From contig JAPLLC010000117.1 in assembly GCA_026387775.1 (NCBI GenBank), positions 1-50,699 of the forward strand: a stretch of DNA of 50,699 nt, read 5' to 3'. Made by a program: the position numbers and the translations under genes. Positions 35,346 through 44,882 of this stretch are shown here, piece after piece. The stretch comes from Candidatus Methylomirabilota bacterium (GTDB taxonomy: Bacteria > Methylomirabilota > Methylomirabilia > Methylomirabilales > 2-02-FULL-66-22). Below the pieces are notes generated by a model. That model was given only the letters and a program-made list of their open reading frames with translations, searched no databases and was not told the origin of the DNA. Each line of letters opens with the position of its first letter. The first letter of the stretch is position 1.

Positions 35346-36746
35346 ATGGCGTGGATGAAGCTCACTGAGGCGTTTCGGGCGGCGGTGGGAACCCCGTTGA
35401 CCGTGAAGGGGTGGGTGCGGAGTCGCCGTGACTCCAAGGCCGACGGCGGCCTCTCCTTCATCACTGTGCACGACGGCACCTGCCAGGATCCCATTCAGGT
35501 CGTGGCCCGCCGCGCCCTGTCCAACTACGAGAGCGAGGTCGTCCGGCTGTCCACGGGCTGCGCCGTGGAGGTGGACGGAACCCTGGTTGCGTCCCAGGGC
35601 AGCGGGCAGGCGGTGGAGGTCGCGGCCGCGGCAATCCGGGTGGTGGGCTGGGTGGACGATCCGGACACCTATCCCATCAGCCCCAAGCGGCACAGCTTCG
35701 AGTACCTGCGCGAGGTCGCCCACCTGCGCGCGCGGACCAACACGTTCGGCGCCGTGGCCCGCGTCCGGCACACCCTGGCGGTGGCGATCCACCGCTTCTT
35801 CGACGAGCGGGACTTCTACTATGTCCATACCCCGATCATCACGGCTTCGGACGCCGAGGGCGCGGGCCAGATGTTCCGGGTGAGCACGCTGGACCTCATG
35901 AACCTCCCCCGGACCGAGACGGGTGCGGTGGACTTCGGCCAGGACTTCTTCGGCAAGGAGGCCCGGCTCACCGTCTCCGGCCAGCTCAACGTCGAGACCT
36001 ACTGCTGCGCGCTGACGCGGGTCTACACCTTCGGGCCGACGTTCCGAGCCGAGAACAGCAATACGTCCCGCCACCTGTCCGAGTTCTGGATGATCGAGCC
36101 AGAGATCGCCTTCGCGGACCTCTCGGACAACGCCCAGCTGGCCGAGGACATGCTGAAGTACCTCTTCGACGACCTGCTCACCCGCCGGTCGGACGACATG
36201 GCCTTCTTCGATCTGCGGATCGAGAAGGGGGTCGTGGACCGGCTGAAGCACGTGGTCGAGACCCCCTTCCGGCGGCTGAGTTACACCGAGGCGGTCGAGA
36301 TCCTGAAGAAGTCGGGCCGGACGTTCGAGTTCCCCGTGGAGTGGGGCGCCGATCTGCAGAGCGAGCACGAGCGGTTCCTCACCGAGAAGCAGTTCAGGCA
36401 GCCGGTCATCCTCACGGACTACCCGAAGGAGATCAAGGCGTTCTACATGCGTCTCAACGATGACGGCAAGACCGTCGGCGCCATGGACGTCCTGATGCCG
36501 AAGATCGGCGAGATCATCGGGGGCTCCCAGCGCGAGGAGCGGCTGGAGGTGCTGGACCGGCGGATCGACGAGATGGGACTCCGGAAGCCGGACTACTGGT
36601 GGTATCGAGACCTGCGACGATTCGGCACCGTGCCCCACGCCGGCTTCGGGCTGGGCTTCGAGCGGCTGGTCCAGTTCTGCACCGGGATGACCAACATCCG
36701 CGACGTCATCCCCTTCCCCCGCGCCCCCCGACAGGCGGACTTCTGA
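35346..36746 (+). CDS. asnS: Asparaginyl-tRNA synthetase
   Basis: A 466-residue class IIb synthetase. It has an OB-fold anticodon-binding domain ([20 protein letters not shown]), class II motif 1 around [20 protein letters not shown], motif 2 in [20 protein letters not shown], and motif 3 in [39 protein letters not shown] is characteristic of AsnRS rather than AspRS. The ATG at 35346 follows AGGAGGAGGC. The stop is joined directly to a family A repeat. Having both AsnRS and GatCAB suggests direct Asn charging while GatCAB serves Gln-tRNA(Gln). Confidence 0.96.
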   Translation: MAWMKLTEAFRAAVGTPLTVKGWVRSRRDSKADGGLSFITVHDGTCQDPIQVVARRALSNYESEVVRLSTGCAVEVDGTLVASQGSGQAVEVAAAAIRVVGWVDDPDTYPISPKRHSFEYLREVAHLRARTNTFGAVARVRHTLAVAIHRFFDERDFYYVHTPIITASDAEGAGQMFRVSTLDLMNLPRTETGAVDFGQDFFGKEARLTVSGQLNVETYCCALTRVYTFGPTFRAENSNTSRHLSEFWMIEPEIAFADLSDNAQLAEDMLKYLFDDLLTRRSDDMAFFDLRIEKGVVDRLKHVVETPFRRLSYTEAVEILKKSGRTFEFPVEWGADLQSEHERFLTEKQFRQPVILTDYPKEIKAFYMRLNDDGKTVGAMDVLMPKIGEIIGGSQREERLEVLDRRIDEMGLRKPDYWWYRDLRRFGTVPHAGFGLGFERLVQFCTGMTNIRDVIPFPRAPRQADF

Positions 36747-36917
36747 CAGGCTGCTGAAAAAGGCCCATCTGCTGTCACCCAGCCTTCGGCTGGGTACCCG
36801 CCTGCTCGGGCACTCGCTGCGGCGTACCCAGTGTACGCCTCACTCGGCCCTGCGCGCGCCGCCTTGCGTCTGGACCTTTTTGAGCAGCCTGGGTGAAGCG
36901 GGGTTTTCGGCAGCCTG
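36747..36917. repeat. Repeat family A, copy 4, fitted exactly between two convergent stop codons
   Basis: The left end CAGGCTGCTGAAAAAGGCCC begins on the base after the asnS TGA. The right end ...TTTTCGGCAGCCTG finishes on the base before the glgC stop (read on the other strand). The inner hairpin CACCCAGCCTTCGGCTGGGT is in the left arm. The stems with flanking A and T runs on both strands could serve as a shared two-way terminator. Confidence 0.9.
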
Positions 36918-38225
36918 CTAGATCACGGTGCCATGCGGGATAACCATGTCTCGCGGGATGATGACGATGCCGTCGCGGACGAAGTAGAGCGGGTGGTCCA
37001 CCGTCTCCGGCTTGCCGTGGGGGGTGATGACGCAGTTATCGCCGATGCGGGCGTTCTTGTCGATGATGGCGTGGTCGACGCGGGTGTACTTGCCGATCCC
37101 GACGCGTGGGCGGCTCGCCGCGGCGTGGGCGGCGATGGCCTCCTGCGACTCGTAGTAGTCGGCCCCCATCACGACGGTGCGGGTGATGTGGCTGCCGATA
37201 TCCACCAGCGAGCGGATGCCGATGACGCTGTTGGAGACGTGGCAATGGCTGATGATGCACCCCTCGGAGATGATCGCGTGGTCGATGGAGGCCCCGTTGA
37301 TCTTGGAGGCCGGCAGGAAGCGCGGGCGGGTGAAGATGGGGGCGCTCATGTCGAAGAAGTTGAAGCGCGGCAGCTCGGAGGTGAGGTCGAGGTTGGCCTC
37401 GTAGAACGAGCGGATCGTTCCGATGTCCTCCCAGTAGCCCTGGAAGAGGTGCGAGAACACCCTGTGGGTCTGGATGGCCCGGGGGATGATGTGCTTGCCG
37501 AAATCCGCGAAGTCGTTGTCGAGCAGCTCGAAGAGGATCTCCCGGTTGAATAGGTAGATGCCCATGGAGGCCAGGAAGAGATCTTGATCCTCCTGGATGC
37601 CGAGCTCTCCGTAGGTGGCCCGGTCCAGCCGTAGTGTGTCCAGAAGGTCGTCCTGCTTTGGCTTCTCCTCAAACCGCACGATGCGTCGCCCGGCGTCGCT
37701 TTGCATGATGCCGAGGGATTGTGCCGCGTGTCGGACCACCGGAAGGGTGGAGATGGTGAGGTCCGCCCCCGCGGCGACATGCTGCGCCAGCACCTTGCGG
37801 AAATCCATCCGGTAGAGCTGATCGCCGCTCAGGATCAGCGCGTAGTCAAAGTCCGCGTTCCGGAAGTGGATCAGGTTCTTCCGCACGGCATCCGCCGTGC
37901 CCTGGTACCAGGAGGTGTCGGTGTGGGTTTGCTCTGCGGCCAGGATCTCGACAAAGCCGGGGCTGAACTGATCGAACTTGAACGAGGCGTAGACGTGCCG
38001 GTGCAGCGAGGCGGAGAGGAACTGCGTGAGGAGATAGATCCGCTTCATCCCCGAGTTGATGCTGTTGGAGATGGGAATGTCCACCAGGCGGTATTTTCCC
38101 GCCAGAGGCACCGCGGGCTTCGCGCGCTCCCGGGTGAGGGGGAACAGGCGGGCGCCCTGTCCGCCCCCCATGATGATGGTGAGGACGCGACTGGGATCGG
38201 CGACGCGATCGCTAGTGGTAGGCAT
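36918..38225 (-). CDS. glgC: Glucose-1-phosphate adenylyltransferase
   Basis: A 435-residue enzyme making ADP-glucose, the committed step to glycogen. The N-terminal nucleotidyltransferase signature is TIIMGGGQGARLFPLTRERA with KPAVPLAGKYRLVDIPISNS (substrate and activator region). WYQGTADAVRKN and SGDQLYRMD give the metal and glucose-phosphate site. The C-terminal left-handed beta-helix with hexapeptide turns (SEGCIISHCHVSNSVIGIRS) ends at GTVI. The ATG at 38225 is 10 bp after the aminotransferase stop, with GAGGAGCG between, so both are one operon. The stop touches a family A repeat. Confidence 0.95.
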   Translation of the reverse strand: MPTTSDRVADPSRVLTIIMGGGQGARLFPLTRERAKPAVPLAGKYRLVDIPISNSINSGMKRIYLLTQFLSASLHRHVYASFKFDQFSPGFVEILAAEQTHTDTSWYQGTADAVRKNLIHFRNADFDYALILSGDQLYRMDFRKVLAQHVAAGADLTISTLPVVRHAAQSLGIMQSDAGRRIVRFEEKPKQDDLLDTLRLDRATYGELGIQEDQDLFLASMGIYLFNREILFELLDNDFADFGKHIIPRAIQTHRVFSHLFQGYWEDIGTIRSFYEANLDLTSELPRFNFFDMSAPIFTRPRFLPASKINGASIDHAIISEGCIISHCHVSNSVIGIRSLVDIGSHITRTVVMGADYYESQEAIAAHAAASRPRVGIGKYTRVDHAIIDKNARIGDNCVITPHGKPETVDHPLYFVRDGIVIIPRDMVIPHGTVI

Positions 38226-38235
38226 GGGACGCTCC

Positions 38236-39414
38236 TCAACCCCACGACGTGGACAGGAAGCGAGCCAGCCGCTCCATCGCCGGCTCGAGGATGGAGCGCT
38301 CGGCGGCATAGCAGATCCGCACCGATCCCTCCCCCCCGGTGCCGAAGGCCACGCCGGGCGCGATTCCGACCTTGGTCTCCTGGAGCAGCTTCAAGCAAAA
38401 CGCGAACGAGTCCTTCAGCCCCTCGATCCGCGGAAAGACATAGAACGCCCCGTCGGGGGACGGAACGGTCACACCCGGCATTTGGCGGAGGGCTGCGAGG
38501 CAGAAGTCCCGGTTCTCCTTCAGGCGGACCAGCATGCGGCGGAGCTCGTCCTCTCCGTGAGCGAGGGCGGTCTGGGCCGCGCGCTGGATGAAGCTGGTCG
38601 CATGGGAGATGATGAACTCGTTGAGCTGCGTGGCGCGTTCCGCCACGTCCCGGCGGGCCACCAGCCAGCCGAGGCGCCAGCCGGTCATGCAGTAAGTCTT
38701 CGAGAAGGATTGGGTCACCATCACGGCGTCGCCGCGGGTCGCCTGGCGCAGGATCGAGGGGGCGGGCGTGCCCAGATCCGCCGCGCCGTAGTAGAGGCGA
38801 TCATAGACCTCGTCGGCCAGCAGCCACAGGTCGTGGCGGCGGGCGAATTCCAGGAGCCCTATCTGTTCGTCCTCGGTGCTGACCCACCCCAAGGGGTTCG
38901 AGGGCGAGGTGTAGACCAGGAGGCGCGTGCGGGGCGTCAGCGCCGCCCGCAACGCATCGAAGTCGATCCGGTAGAGGCCGCGGCGGAGGAGGAGCGGGAT
39001 CTCCACGGGGACCGCGTTGTCCATCCGGACGATGGCCGCGCCGTTGGGCCAGGCGGGGGTGAGCAGGAGCGCCTCGTCCCCGGGGTTCAGGACGCAGCGG
39101 ATGGCGACGTTGAGCGCCTGCACGCCCGAGGCGGTCACGACGATCTCCGAGAGGGGATCGAGGGTCACCCCTTGCAGCCTGCGGTAGTGCTCGGCCAGGT
39201 CCTGCCGCAGACCCGGCAGGCCGGCGTTCTCGGTGTAGTAGGTGTAGCCGTCCTGCAGAGCCGTGGCGGCGGCCTCTTTGATGTAGGCCGGCGTGGGGAG
39301 GTTGGATTCGCCGAAATAGAGCTTGAGGACGCCGTCCATCTTCATGGCGGCCTCCGCCAGTTCTCGAATGCGCGACTGTGGGACTTGCTGGGCCGACGAG
39401 GCAACCGTGGGCAT
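38236..39414 (-). CDS. Class I/II PLP-dependent aminotransferase
   Basis: A 392-residue fold-type I aminotransferase, in the aspartate/aromatic group. Visible landmarks: ENAGLPGLRQDLAEHYRRL, the phosphate-binding region VTASGVQALNVAIRCVLNPG, TSPSNPLGWVSTEDEQ with the Asn that contacts PLP, DLWLLADEVYDRL with its Asp, and the Schiff-base lysine in TQSFSKTYCMTGWRLGW. The Arg of GSVRICYAAE near the end would bind the substrate carboxylate. The ATG at 39414 follows GAGGAGG at a rather long distance of 11 bp. It is directly upstream of glgC. Amino-acid specificity cannot be assigned. Confidence 0.88.
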   Translation of the reverse strand: MPTVASSAQQVPQSRIRELAEAAMKMDGVLKLYFGESNLPTPAYIKEAAATALQDGYTYYTENAGLPGLRQDLAEHYRRLQGVTLDPLSEIVVTASGVQALNVAIRCVLNPGDEALLLTPAWPNGAAIVRMDNAVPVEIPLLLRRGLYRIDFDALRAALTPRTRLLVYTSPSNPLGWVSTEDEQIGLLEFARRHDLWLLADEVYDRLYYGAADLGTPAPSILRQATRGDAVMVTQSFSKTYCMTGWRLGWLVARRDVAERATQLNEFIISHATSFIQRAAQTALAHGEDELRRMLVRLKENRDFCLAALRQMPGVTVPSPDGAFYVFPRIEGLKDSFAFCLKLLQETKVGIAPGVAFGTGGEGSVRICYAAERSILEPAMERLARFLSTSWG

Positions 39415-39683
39415 GATGAGAAGAACCTCCTCGAGATGGGGGGGACGGGACGGAGCAACGCGCCGGGTCCGGTCCACCCTGGCGTATTCTATCTGATATC
39501 CCTCCCCGTGCGTCAAGCAAATGGGGAAATGATCGCTGGAGAGGTGTGGCTGCCTTTCGGCTTGACACCATCAGGCACCTACTCCATCCTGCTGAAGACG
39601 GATGGGTGCAGGCCCCAGGCGCCGCACGGATGAGCCGGGGCTTTACGTATGCTGGGGCATTTGGACACACAAGGCCAGGGATA

Positions 39684-40418
39684 ATGACGCCCAAAAGGTA
39701 CAGCACCCCGGAAGACGCCATGCGGGCCGTGACGGAGGAGATCGTTCTTCGCGCGGTCCGGATGGCGCGGAAGAGGGGGAGATCCGTCTACATCTGCAAG
39801 ACGGCCCGGGGCAAAGGGGTCGACGTCGCCACCCTCGATCCCCGGACGCCCGACGGGAAGAAGCGGCTGGACGCCTTCCTGACCCCCGTCCGCCGCCACT
39901 ATACCGTCTCCGGCCTCGGCGCCCCCGAGGAGAAGAACGCCATCAACTGGCGCTCGCTGAATCTGCCCCTCCGTCGGAGAATCCTCGTCCTCCTCCAGGT
40001 GGCGGTCTCGTTTGTCATGAAGGGGACCCCGCTCAAGAACCGGCTCTACCGCTGGATGGGAGCCCACATCGGCAGGAACGTCGAGATCATGCAGTTTGCC
40101 TGGCTGGACCACTATCGGCCCGAACTCATCTGGATCGGCGACCACACGCTGATCGGCGCCTTCAGCAGGATCACGGTGCACGCGTACGAGGGGTGCGGGC
40201 GGTTCCGGTACGGTCTGGTCGAGATCGGGTCGAACTGCATTATCGGCGGGGGGACAGGGATCGGGCCCATCAAGATCGAGGACGGCGTGCGGACTCTGCC
40301 CGGCGCGACGCTCTCCCCGTACCTGGCCCGGGTGCGGGCCGGCTCCGTGGTCGGATTCGACCCCCCCAACCTGCGACTCCCCGAGGCCGCAGGGCCCGAC
40401 AAGGCGCTCGGCGAATAA
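39684..40418 (+). CDS. Left-handed beta-helix (hexapeptide) protein, acyltransferase-like
   Basis: A 244-residue protein. The first 90 residues are charged and unfamiliar (TPEDAMRAVTEEIVLRAVRM). A hydrophobic helix region follows (ILVLLQVAVSFVMKG). The C-terminal half has hexapeptide-turn coils (IGRNVEIMQFAWLDH, IWIGDHTLIGAFSRITVHAY, IGSNCIIGGGTGIGPIKIED), as in trimeric acetyltransferases and carbonic-anhydrase-like proteins. Catalytic histidines are not clearly placed. GCCAGGG is the only ribosome site before the ATG at 39684; an earlier start is not supported. It is divergent from the aminotransferase-glgC operon. A family A repeat follows 24 bp after the stop. Confidence 0.65.
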   Translation: MTPKRYSTPEDAMRAVTEEIVLRAVRMARKRGRSVYICKTARGKGVDVATLDPRTPDGKKRLDAFLTPVRRHYTVSGLGAPEEKNAINWRSLNLPLRRRILVLLQVAVSFVMKGTPLKNRLYRWMGAHIGRNVEIMQFAWLDHYRPELIWIGDHTLIGAFSRITVHAYEGCGRFRYGLVEIGSNCIIGGGTGIGPIKIEDGVRTLPGATLSPYLARVRAGSVVGFDPPNLRLPEAAGPDKALGE

Positions 40419-40442
40419 CGGATCGGGGAACGCATATCCTGG

Positions 40443-40617
40443 CAGGCTGCTGAAAAATGCCCATCTGCGGGGACCCAGCCGGTGGCTGGGTACCCCGCTT
40501 GCTCGGGCACTCGCTGCGGCGTACCCAGTGTACGCCTCGCTCGACCCATCGCAAACCGCCTTGCATCTGGACCTTTTTGAGCAGCCTGCGAAGCGTGAGT
40601 CTTTCACCATCCTATTA
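40443..40617. repeat. Repeat family A, copy 5
   Basis: CAGGCTGCTGAAAAATGCCC to a degenerate right end (CACCATCCTATTA). The inner hairpin ACCCAGCCGGTGGCTGGGT lies in the left arm. The core GGCGTACCCAGTGTACGCC is shared with copy 4 base for base, making these two the closest pair. Confidence 0.88.
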
Positions 40618-40631
40618 GGCTAACGTCCTGA

Positions 40632-41645
<1,014 letters not shown>

Positions 41646-41646
41646 C

Positions 41647-41682
41647 CCGGACTATTCGCGAAAGCCTTCGCGAATAGTCCGG
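41647..41682. terminator. Perfect 16-bp hairpin after ldh
   Basis: CCGGACTATTCGCGAA (41647-41662) and its exact complement (41667-41682) enclose the loop AGCC one base after the ldh stop. No T run follows, so it may halt RNA decay or act with Rho rather than as a classical terminator. Confidence 0.6.
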
Positions 41683-41683
41683 G

Positions 41684-41800
41684 GAATGACCAATTCCCAA
41701 TGGTCAATGACCAATAACGAACATGTCTCCGTTCGTGTCCCTGACAGCGCGCCGGGCGCGCGTACCACCATTGGTCATTAGGAATTGGTTATTGGTCATT
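41684..41800. repeat. Inverted 'GAATGACCAATTCCCAATGG' repeat
   Basis: GACCAATTCCCAATGGTCAATGACCAAT words on the left are matched by ATTGGTCATTAGGAATTGGT on the right, around a unique GC-rich middle. The same words occur at 28537-28624. Confidence 0.78.
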
Positions 41801-41842
41801 GAAACCAGAAGTCTCACGACATTGTTCGTGCATAATGTGGGC

Positions 41843-41948
41843 TAAGCCGTTGTCAAAGAATAACTTGACCGGAGAAATTCCGGAACGGCATAAGGAGCCG
41901 TAACGAAATCACAACAAATGGCCATGTTATTTCGTAACGGCTCCTAAG
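41843..41948 (+). repeat. Repeat family B, copy 3
   Basis: Begins TAAGCCGTTGTCAAAG and ends GGCTCCTAAG, with the same competing hairpins. It has one base fewer in the CCGGAACGG part and substitutions in the loop, so no reading frame is conserved between copies. It lies between the convergent ldh and cadA genes, 5 bp before the cadA stop. Confidence 0.88.
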
Positions 41949-41952
41949 CATT

Positions 41953-44118
41953 TCAGGAATGCCGCCCCCGGTCGATCCCCGGGGTGTGCCGCGCCGCGCC
42001 GTTCCATCGCAGCAACCGCATGCCGTTCAGGGTGACCAGGACGCTGGCGCCCATGTCGCCCAGGACGGCGAGCCAGAGCGTAAGCCAGCCGGGGAAAACG
42101 GCCGCGATGGCGACGGCCTTGATCGCCAGGGCGATGGCGATGTTCTGACGGATGACCCGGATGGTCTGGCGCCCGAGTCGCATGATCTGGGGAAGCTTCG
42201 AGAGGTCATCCGCCATGAGGGCGACGTCGGCCGTCTCCAGGGCCACGTCGCTTCCCGTCGCACCCATGGCAATCCCCACGCTCGCCGCCGCCAGCGCCGG
42301 GGCGTCGTTGACCCCGTCTCCCACCATGGCGAGGCTGCCGAACTCCATCCGCAGCGCATGGACGGCTGCCAGCTTCTGCTCGGGGAGCAGCTCGGCCCGC
42401 ACCGTGTCGGCGCCCACCTGTGTGGCGATCGCCTCGGCGGTGACCCGATTGTCACCGGTGAGCAGGGCGACGTGCCGGATGCCGGCAGCCCGCAGATCGG
42501 CCACCGCCCGGCGACTCGCGGGACGGAGCTGGTCTTCCAGGGCGATCAGGCCGAGGAGCCGCTCGGCCGTTCCCACCAGGATCGCAGTCTTGCCTTGTGC
42601 CTCTATGGCCTCCACCGTCTGGCCGTCTTGCCGACATCCATTCAGGCTCGCGAAGAGGCGGGGGCTTCCGACATAGATCGTCTGGCCGTCCAGCGCGGCG
42701 GAGCCGCCCTGTCCAGGGATGGCCGTGAAACCGGTCGTGACCGGAAGGGCGAGTCGGTCCCGCTTGGCCGCCCGCACGATCGCCCGGGCCAGGGGATGCT
42801 CGGAGTGGGCCTCCACCCCCGCGGCGAGGGCGAGCAGCTCCGCGGCGCCCTGGCCGCTCCAGGGAACCAGATCGGTCACCTCGGGCTTTCCCCGCGTGAG
42901 CGTGCCGGTCTTGTCCAGCGCGATCACCTTCAGCCGGCCCAGCTCCTCGATGTGCGCCCCTCCCTTGATCAAGACTCCGCGCCGTGCGGCGTTGGCGATG
43001 GCCGAGGCGATCGTCACCGGTGTGGAGATGACCAGCGCGCAGGGACAGGAGACGATCAGGAGGGCCAGGCCGCGATAGATCCATGGCTCCCACGGCTGGC
43101 CGAAGAGAAGCGACGGTACCACCATCAGGCCGACGGCCAGGGCAAAGACGGCCGGGGTGTAGACCCGGGCGAAGCGCTCGACGGCCTGCTGGGACGGCGC
43201 CCGCTGCGCCTGCGCCTCCTCCACGAGATGGATGATCCGCGCCAGCGTGGTATCGTCCACGCGGCGGGTGACCTCGACCTCCAGCGCCCCGTGCCCGTTG
43301 ATGGTGCCTGCGTACACCGGGTCACCCGCTGCCTTGTCGACCGGGATCGCCTCGCCGGTGATGGGGGCCTGATTCACCGCCGAGATCCCGGCACGAACGG
43401 TCCCGTCCATGGGGAGACTCTCCCCGGGGCGAATCAGGAGAAGATCGCCGAGCCGGACCGCCTCGACCGGAATCTTGGTCTCACCGCCGTCGCGGCGCAC
43501 CCGGGCCATCTTGGGCGCGAGGTCCATCAGGCTGCGGATCGACCGGCGGGCGCGATCCATCGTGTAGCCTTCCAGCCAGTTGGAGGCCGAGTAGAGAAAG
43601 GCCACCACGGCGCCCTCCTCCCACTCGCCGAGGAAGGCGGCGCCGATCACGGCACCCGTCATCATCCCGTTCATGTCGAACTGCATGCGGGCGAGGGCGC
43701 GGAGCCCCTGGCGGATGGTCGCGTACCCCCCGATGGGGATTGCCGCGGCGAACAGCGCAGTACCGAGCGGCACGTTGCCGAAGCCGTACTCCGCGATCCA
43801 CCCGGCCAGGATGCACAGGCCCGCCGTCACCATGCGAAGCTGTGGGAGCCGCTCGCGCCAATTGCGAGCGGGTCCGGCCGGGGCGCCCTCGAGACGGGCG
43901 ACCGTCCCGTCGTACTGCGCCGCCTCGCGGATTACCACCTTGGGATCGACGACGCCTTCGACCGTCAGTTTCCCGGCACCGAAATTGAGCCTGGCCCGAT
44001 CCACGCCGGGCAGCGCCCCGATGGCCTTCTCAAGTCGTGCGGCGCAGTCGGTACAGGTCAGCCCGGTGAGCCGGAAGATCCGGGTCGGTTGGTCGGTGGA
44101 AGTTGGGGTAGCTGGCAT
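41953..44118 (-). CDS. cadA: Cd/Zn/Pb-exporting P1B-type ATPase
   Basis: A 721-residue heavy-metal pump. The N-terminal metal-binding domain has LTGLTCTDCAARLEKA (Cys22, Cys25). Then come the actuator motif TGEAIPVDK, the transmembrane CPC in IVSCPCALVISTPVT, the phosphorylation motif DKTGTLTRGKP, SEHPLARAI for nucleotide, and GDGVNDAPALAAA. CPC together with the HMA domain fits the Zn/Cd/Pb subgroup; copper pumps share CPC but have different TM7-8 residues. The ATG at 44118 lies 39 bp after the cmtR stop with only a weak ribosome site, so translation may be coupled. Regulated by the adjacent sensor. Confidence 0.92.
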   Translation of the reverse strand: MPATPTSTDQPTRIFRLTGLTCTDCAARLEKAIGALPGVDRARLNFGAGKLTVEGVVDPKVVIREAAQYDGTVARLEGAPAGPARNWRERLPQLRMVTAGLCILAGWIAEYGFGNVPLGTALFAAAIPIGGYATIRQGLRALARMQFDMNGMMTGAVIGAAFLGEWEEGAVVAFLYSASNWLEGYTMDRARRSIRSLMDLAPKMARVRRDGGETKIPVEAVRLGDLLLIRPGESLPMDGTVRAGISAVNQAPITGEAIPVDKAAGDPVYAGTINGHGALEVEVTRRVDDTTLARIIHLVEEAQAQRAPSQQAVERFARVYTPAVFALAVGLMVVPSLLFGQPWEPWIYRGLALLIVSCPCALVISTPVTIASAIANAARRGVLIKGGAHIEELGRLKVIALDKTGTLTRGKPEVTDLVPWSGQGAAELLALAAGVEAHSEHPLARAIVRAAKRDRLALPVTTGFTAIPGQGGSAALDGQTIYVGSPRLFASLNGCRQDGQTVEAIEAQGKTAILVGTAERLLGLIALEDQLRPASRRAVADLRAAGIRHVALLTGDNRVTAEAIATQVGADTVRAELLPEQKLAAVHALRMEFGSLAMVGDGVNDAPALAAASVGIAMGATGSDVALETADVALMADDLSKLPQIMRLGRQTIRVIRQNIAIALAIKAVAIAAVFPGWLTLWLAVLGDMGASVLVTLNGMRLLRWNGAARHTPGIDRGRHS

Positions 44119-44156
44119 GGGGCGATCTCGTGTGAATCTTCGAGAAGCCGGATCAG

Positions 44157-44483
44157 TCAGCGTCCGTTGTGGACGCACTCGTACATCTGCCGGGACACGT
44201 TGGCCAGGATCGCGTCGGCGAGCTTGAGCAGATCCCGGACGCGACGCTCCTGGAGCTGGTAGTAGACAAACTTCCCCCGCCGCTGGCTTCGGACCAGACC
44301 GCAGCCCGTCAGGCACGCTAGATGGGCGGAGACGTTGGCCACGGCGTTCTCGGTGAGCTGCGCGATCTCCCCGACGCTCCGCTCCCCGTCCAGCAGGGAT
44401 TCAAGAATAGCCAGCCGCGTCGGGTCCGCGAAGCCGCGAAACAGCTTGGCCTTGAGAGAGGCGATGTCCATCGTGACAGGCAT
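44157..44483 (-). CDS. cmtR: CmtR-type ArsR/SmtB metal sensor
   Basis: A 108-residue winged-helix repressor. FADPTRLAILESLLDGERSV and ENAVANVSAHLACLTGCGLV form the helix-turn-helix. Cys57 and Cys61 lie in the recognition-helix segment HLACLTGC, with Cys103 in the C-terminal tail (YECVHNGR). This reproduces almost exactly the Cys57/Cys61/Cys102 set of mycobacterial CmtR, which senses Cd and Pb, so Cd/Pb sensing is a well-founded inference. GGAGACTGCC precedes the ATG at 44483. It is first in the unit with cadA. The inverted repeat at 44504-44521 just downstream of its promoter is the probable operator. Confidence 0.9.
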   Translation of the reverse strand: MPVTMDIASLKAKLFRGFADPTRLAILESLLDGERSVGEIAQLTENAVANVSAHLACLTGCGLVRSQRRGKFVYYQLQERRVRDLLKLADAILANVSRQMYECVHNGR

Positions 44484-44503
44484 GGCAGTCTCCAATACAA
44501 AAA

Positions 44504-44521
44504 CAATCAACTGAGTGATTG
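44504..44521. promoter_or_regulatory. Probable CmtR operator
   Basis: CAATCA (44504-44509) and TGATTG (44516-44521) form a perfect inverted repeat with a 6-bp spacer, 1 bp from the -10 box and over the expected transcription start. Position and form fit ArsR-family repression by blocking initiation. Confidence 0.65.
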
Positions 44522-44522
44522 A

Positions 44523-44551
44523 ATGATATACCGCTATCAGACACACGTCAA
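44523..44551 (-). promoter_or_regulatory. Sigma-70-type promoter of cmtR-cadA
   Basis: On the minus strand TTGACG (44546-44551), a 17-bp spacer and TATCAT (44523-44528): five of six matches in both boxes. It reads into cmtR. Confidence 0.75.
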
Positions 44552-44564
44552 GTATTCCAACCTC

Positions 44565-44593
44565 TTTACGGATGTGACGAATTAGTGTATATA
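44565..44593 (+). promoter_or_regulatory. Possible brnT promoter and palindrome (leaderless start)
   Basis: TTTACG (44565-44570) and TATATA (44588-44593) are 17 bp apart. A perfect palindrome, TGTATATACA, covers 44586-44595. Transcription would begin at about the GTG start of brnT, so the mRNA would be leaderless, and the palindrome could be the autorepression site of BrnA/BrnT. All by inspection. Confidence 0.4.
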
Positions 44594-44600
44594 CATTCCC

Positions 44601-44882
44601 GTGTTCACGTGGGATCTCCAGAAGGCCCGGGGCAACTACGACAAGCACGGCGTCGCATTTGAAGAGGCGGCAACCGTCTTTGCCGATCCTGCCGGGCTTG
44701 ACTGGGGGGATCCGGTGCATTCACAGGAGGAGAGGCGCTCCAAGCGCCTCGGCAGATCGGTCGCCGGCCGCATCCTGCTCGTTGTGTATACGGCACGGAG
44801 GACGATTCATGGCTCAGAGACGATCCGCATCATCAGCGCGCGCCAAGCCTCCCGCAAAGAGCGCACGGCATATGCCGGATAG
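44601..44882 (+). CDS. brnT: BrnT-family RelE-like toxin
   Basis: A 93-residue ribonuclease toxin of the BrnT family. The family start MFxWDxxKAxxNxxKHGVxFEEAATVFADP is visible as FTWDLQKARGNYDKHGVAFE followed by EAATVFADP. HSQEERRSKRLGRSVAGRIL and the C-terminal IRIISARQASRKER carry the Arg/Lys-rich active face. BrnT inhibits translation and is neutralised by BrnA. The start is GTG at 44601 without a ribosome site, consistent with a leaderless message. It overlaps brnA by 74 bp in another frame. It is divergent from the metal-resistance unit. Confidence 0.88.
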   Translation: MFTWDLQKARGNYDKHGVAFEEAATVFADPAGLDWGDPVHSQEERRSKRLGRSVAGRILLVVYTARRTIHGSETIRIISARQASRKERTAYAG

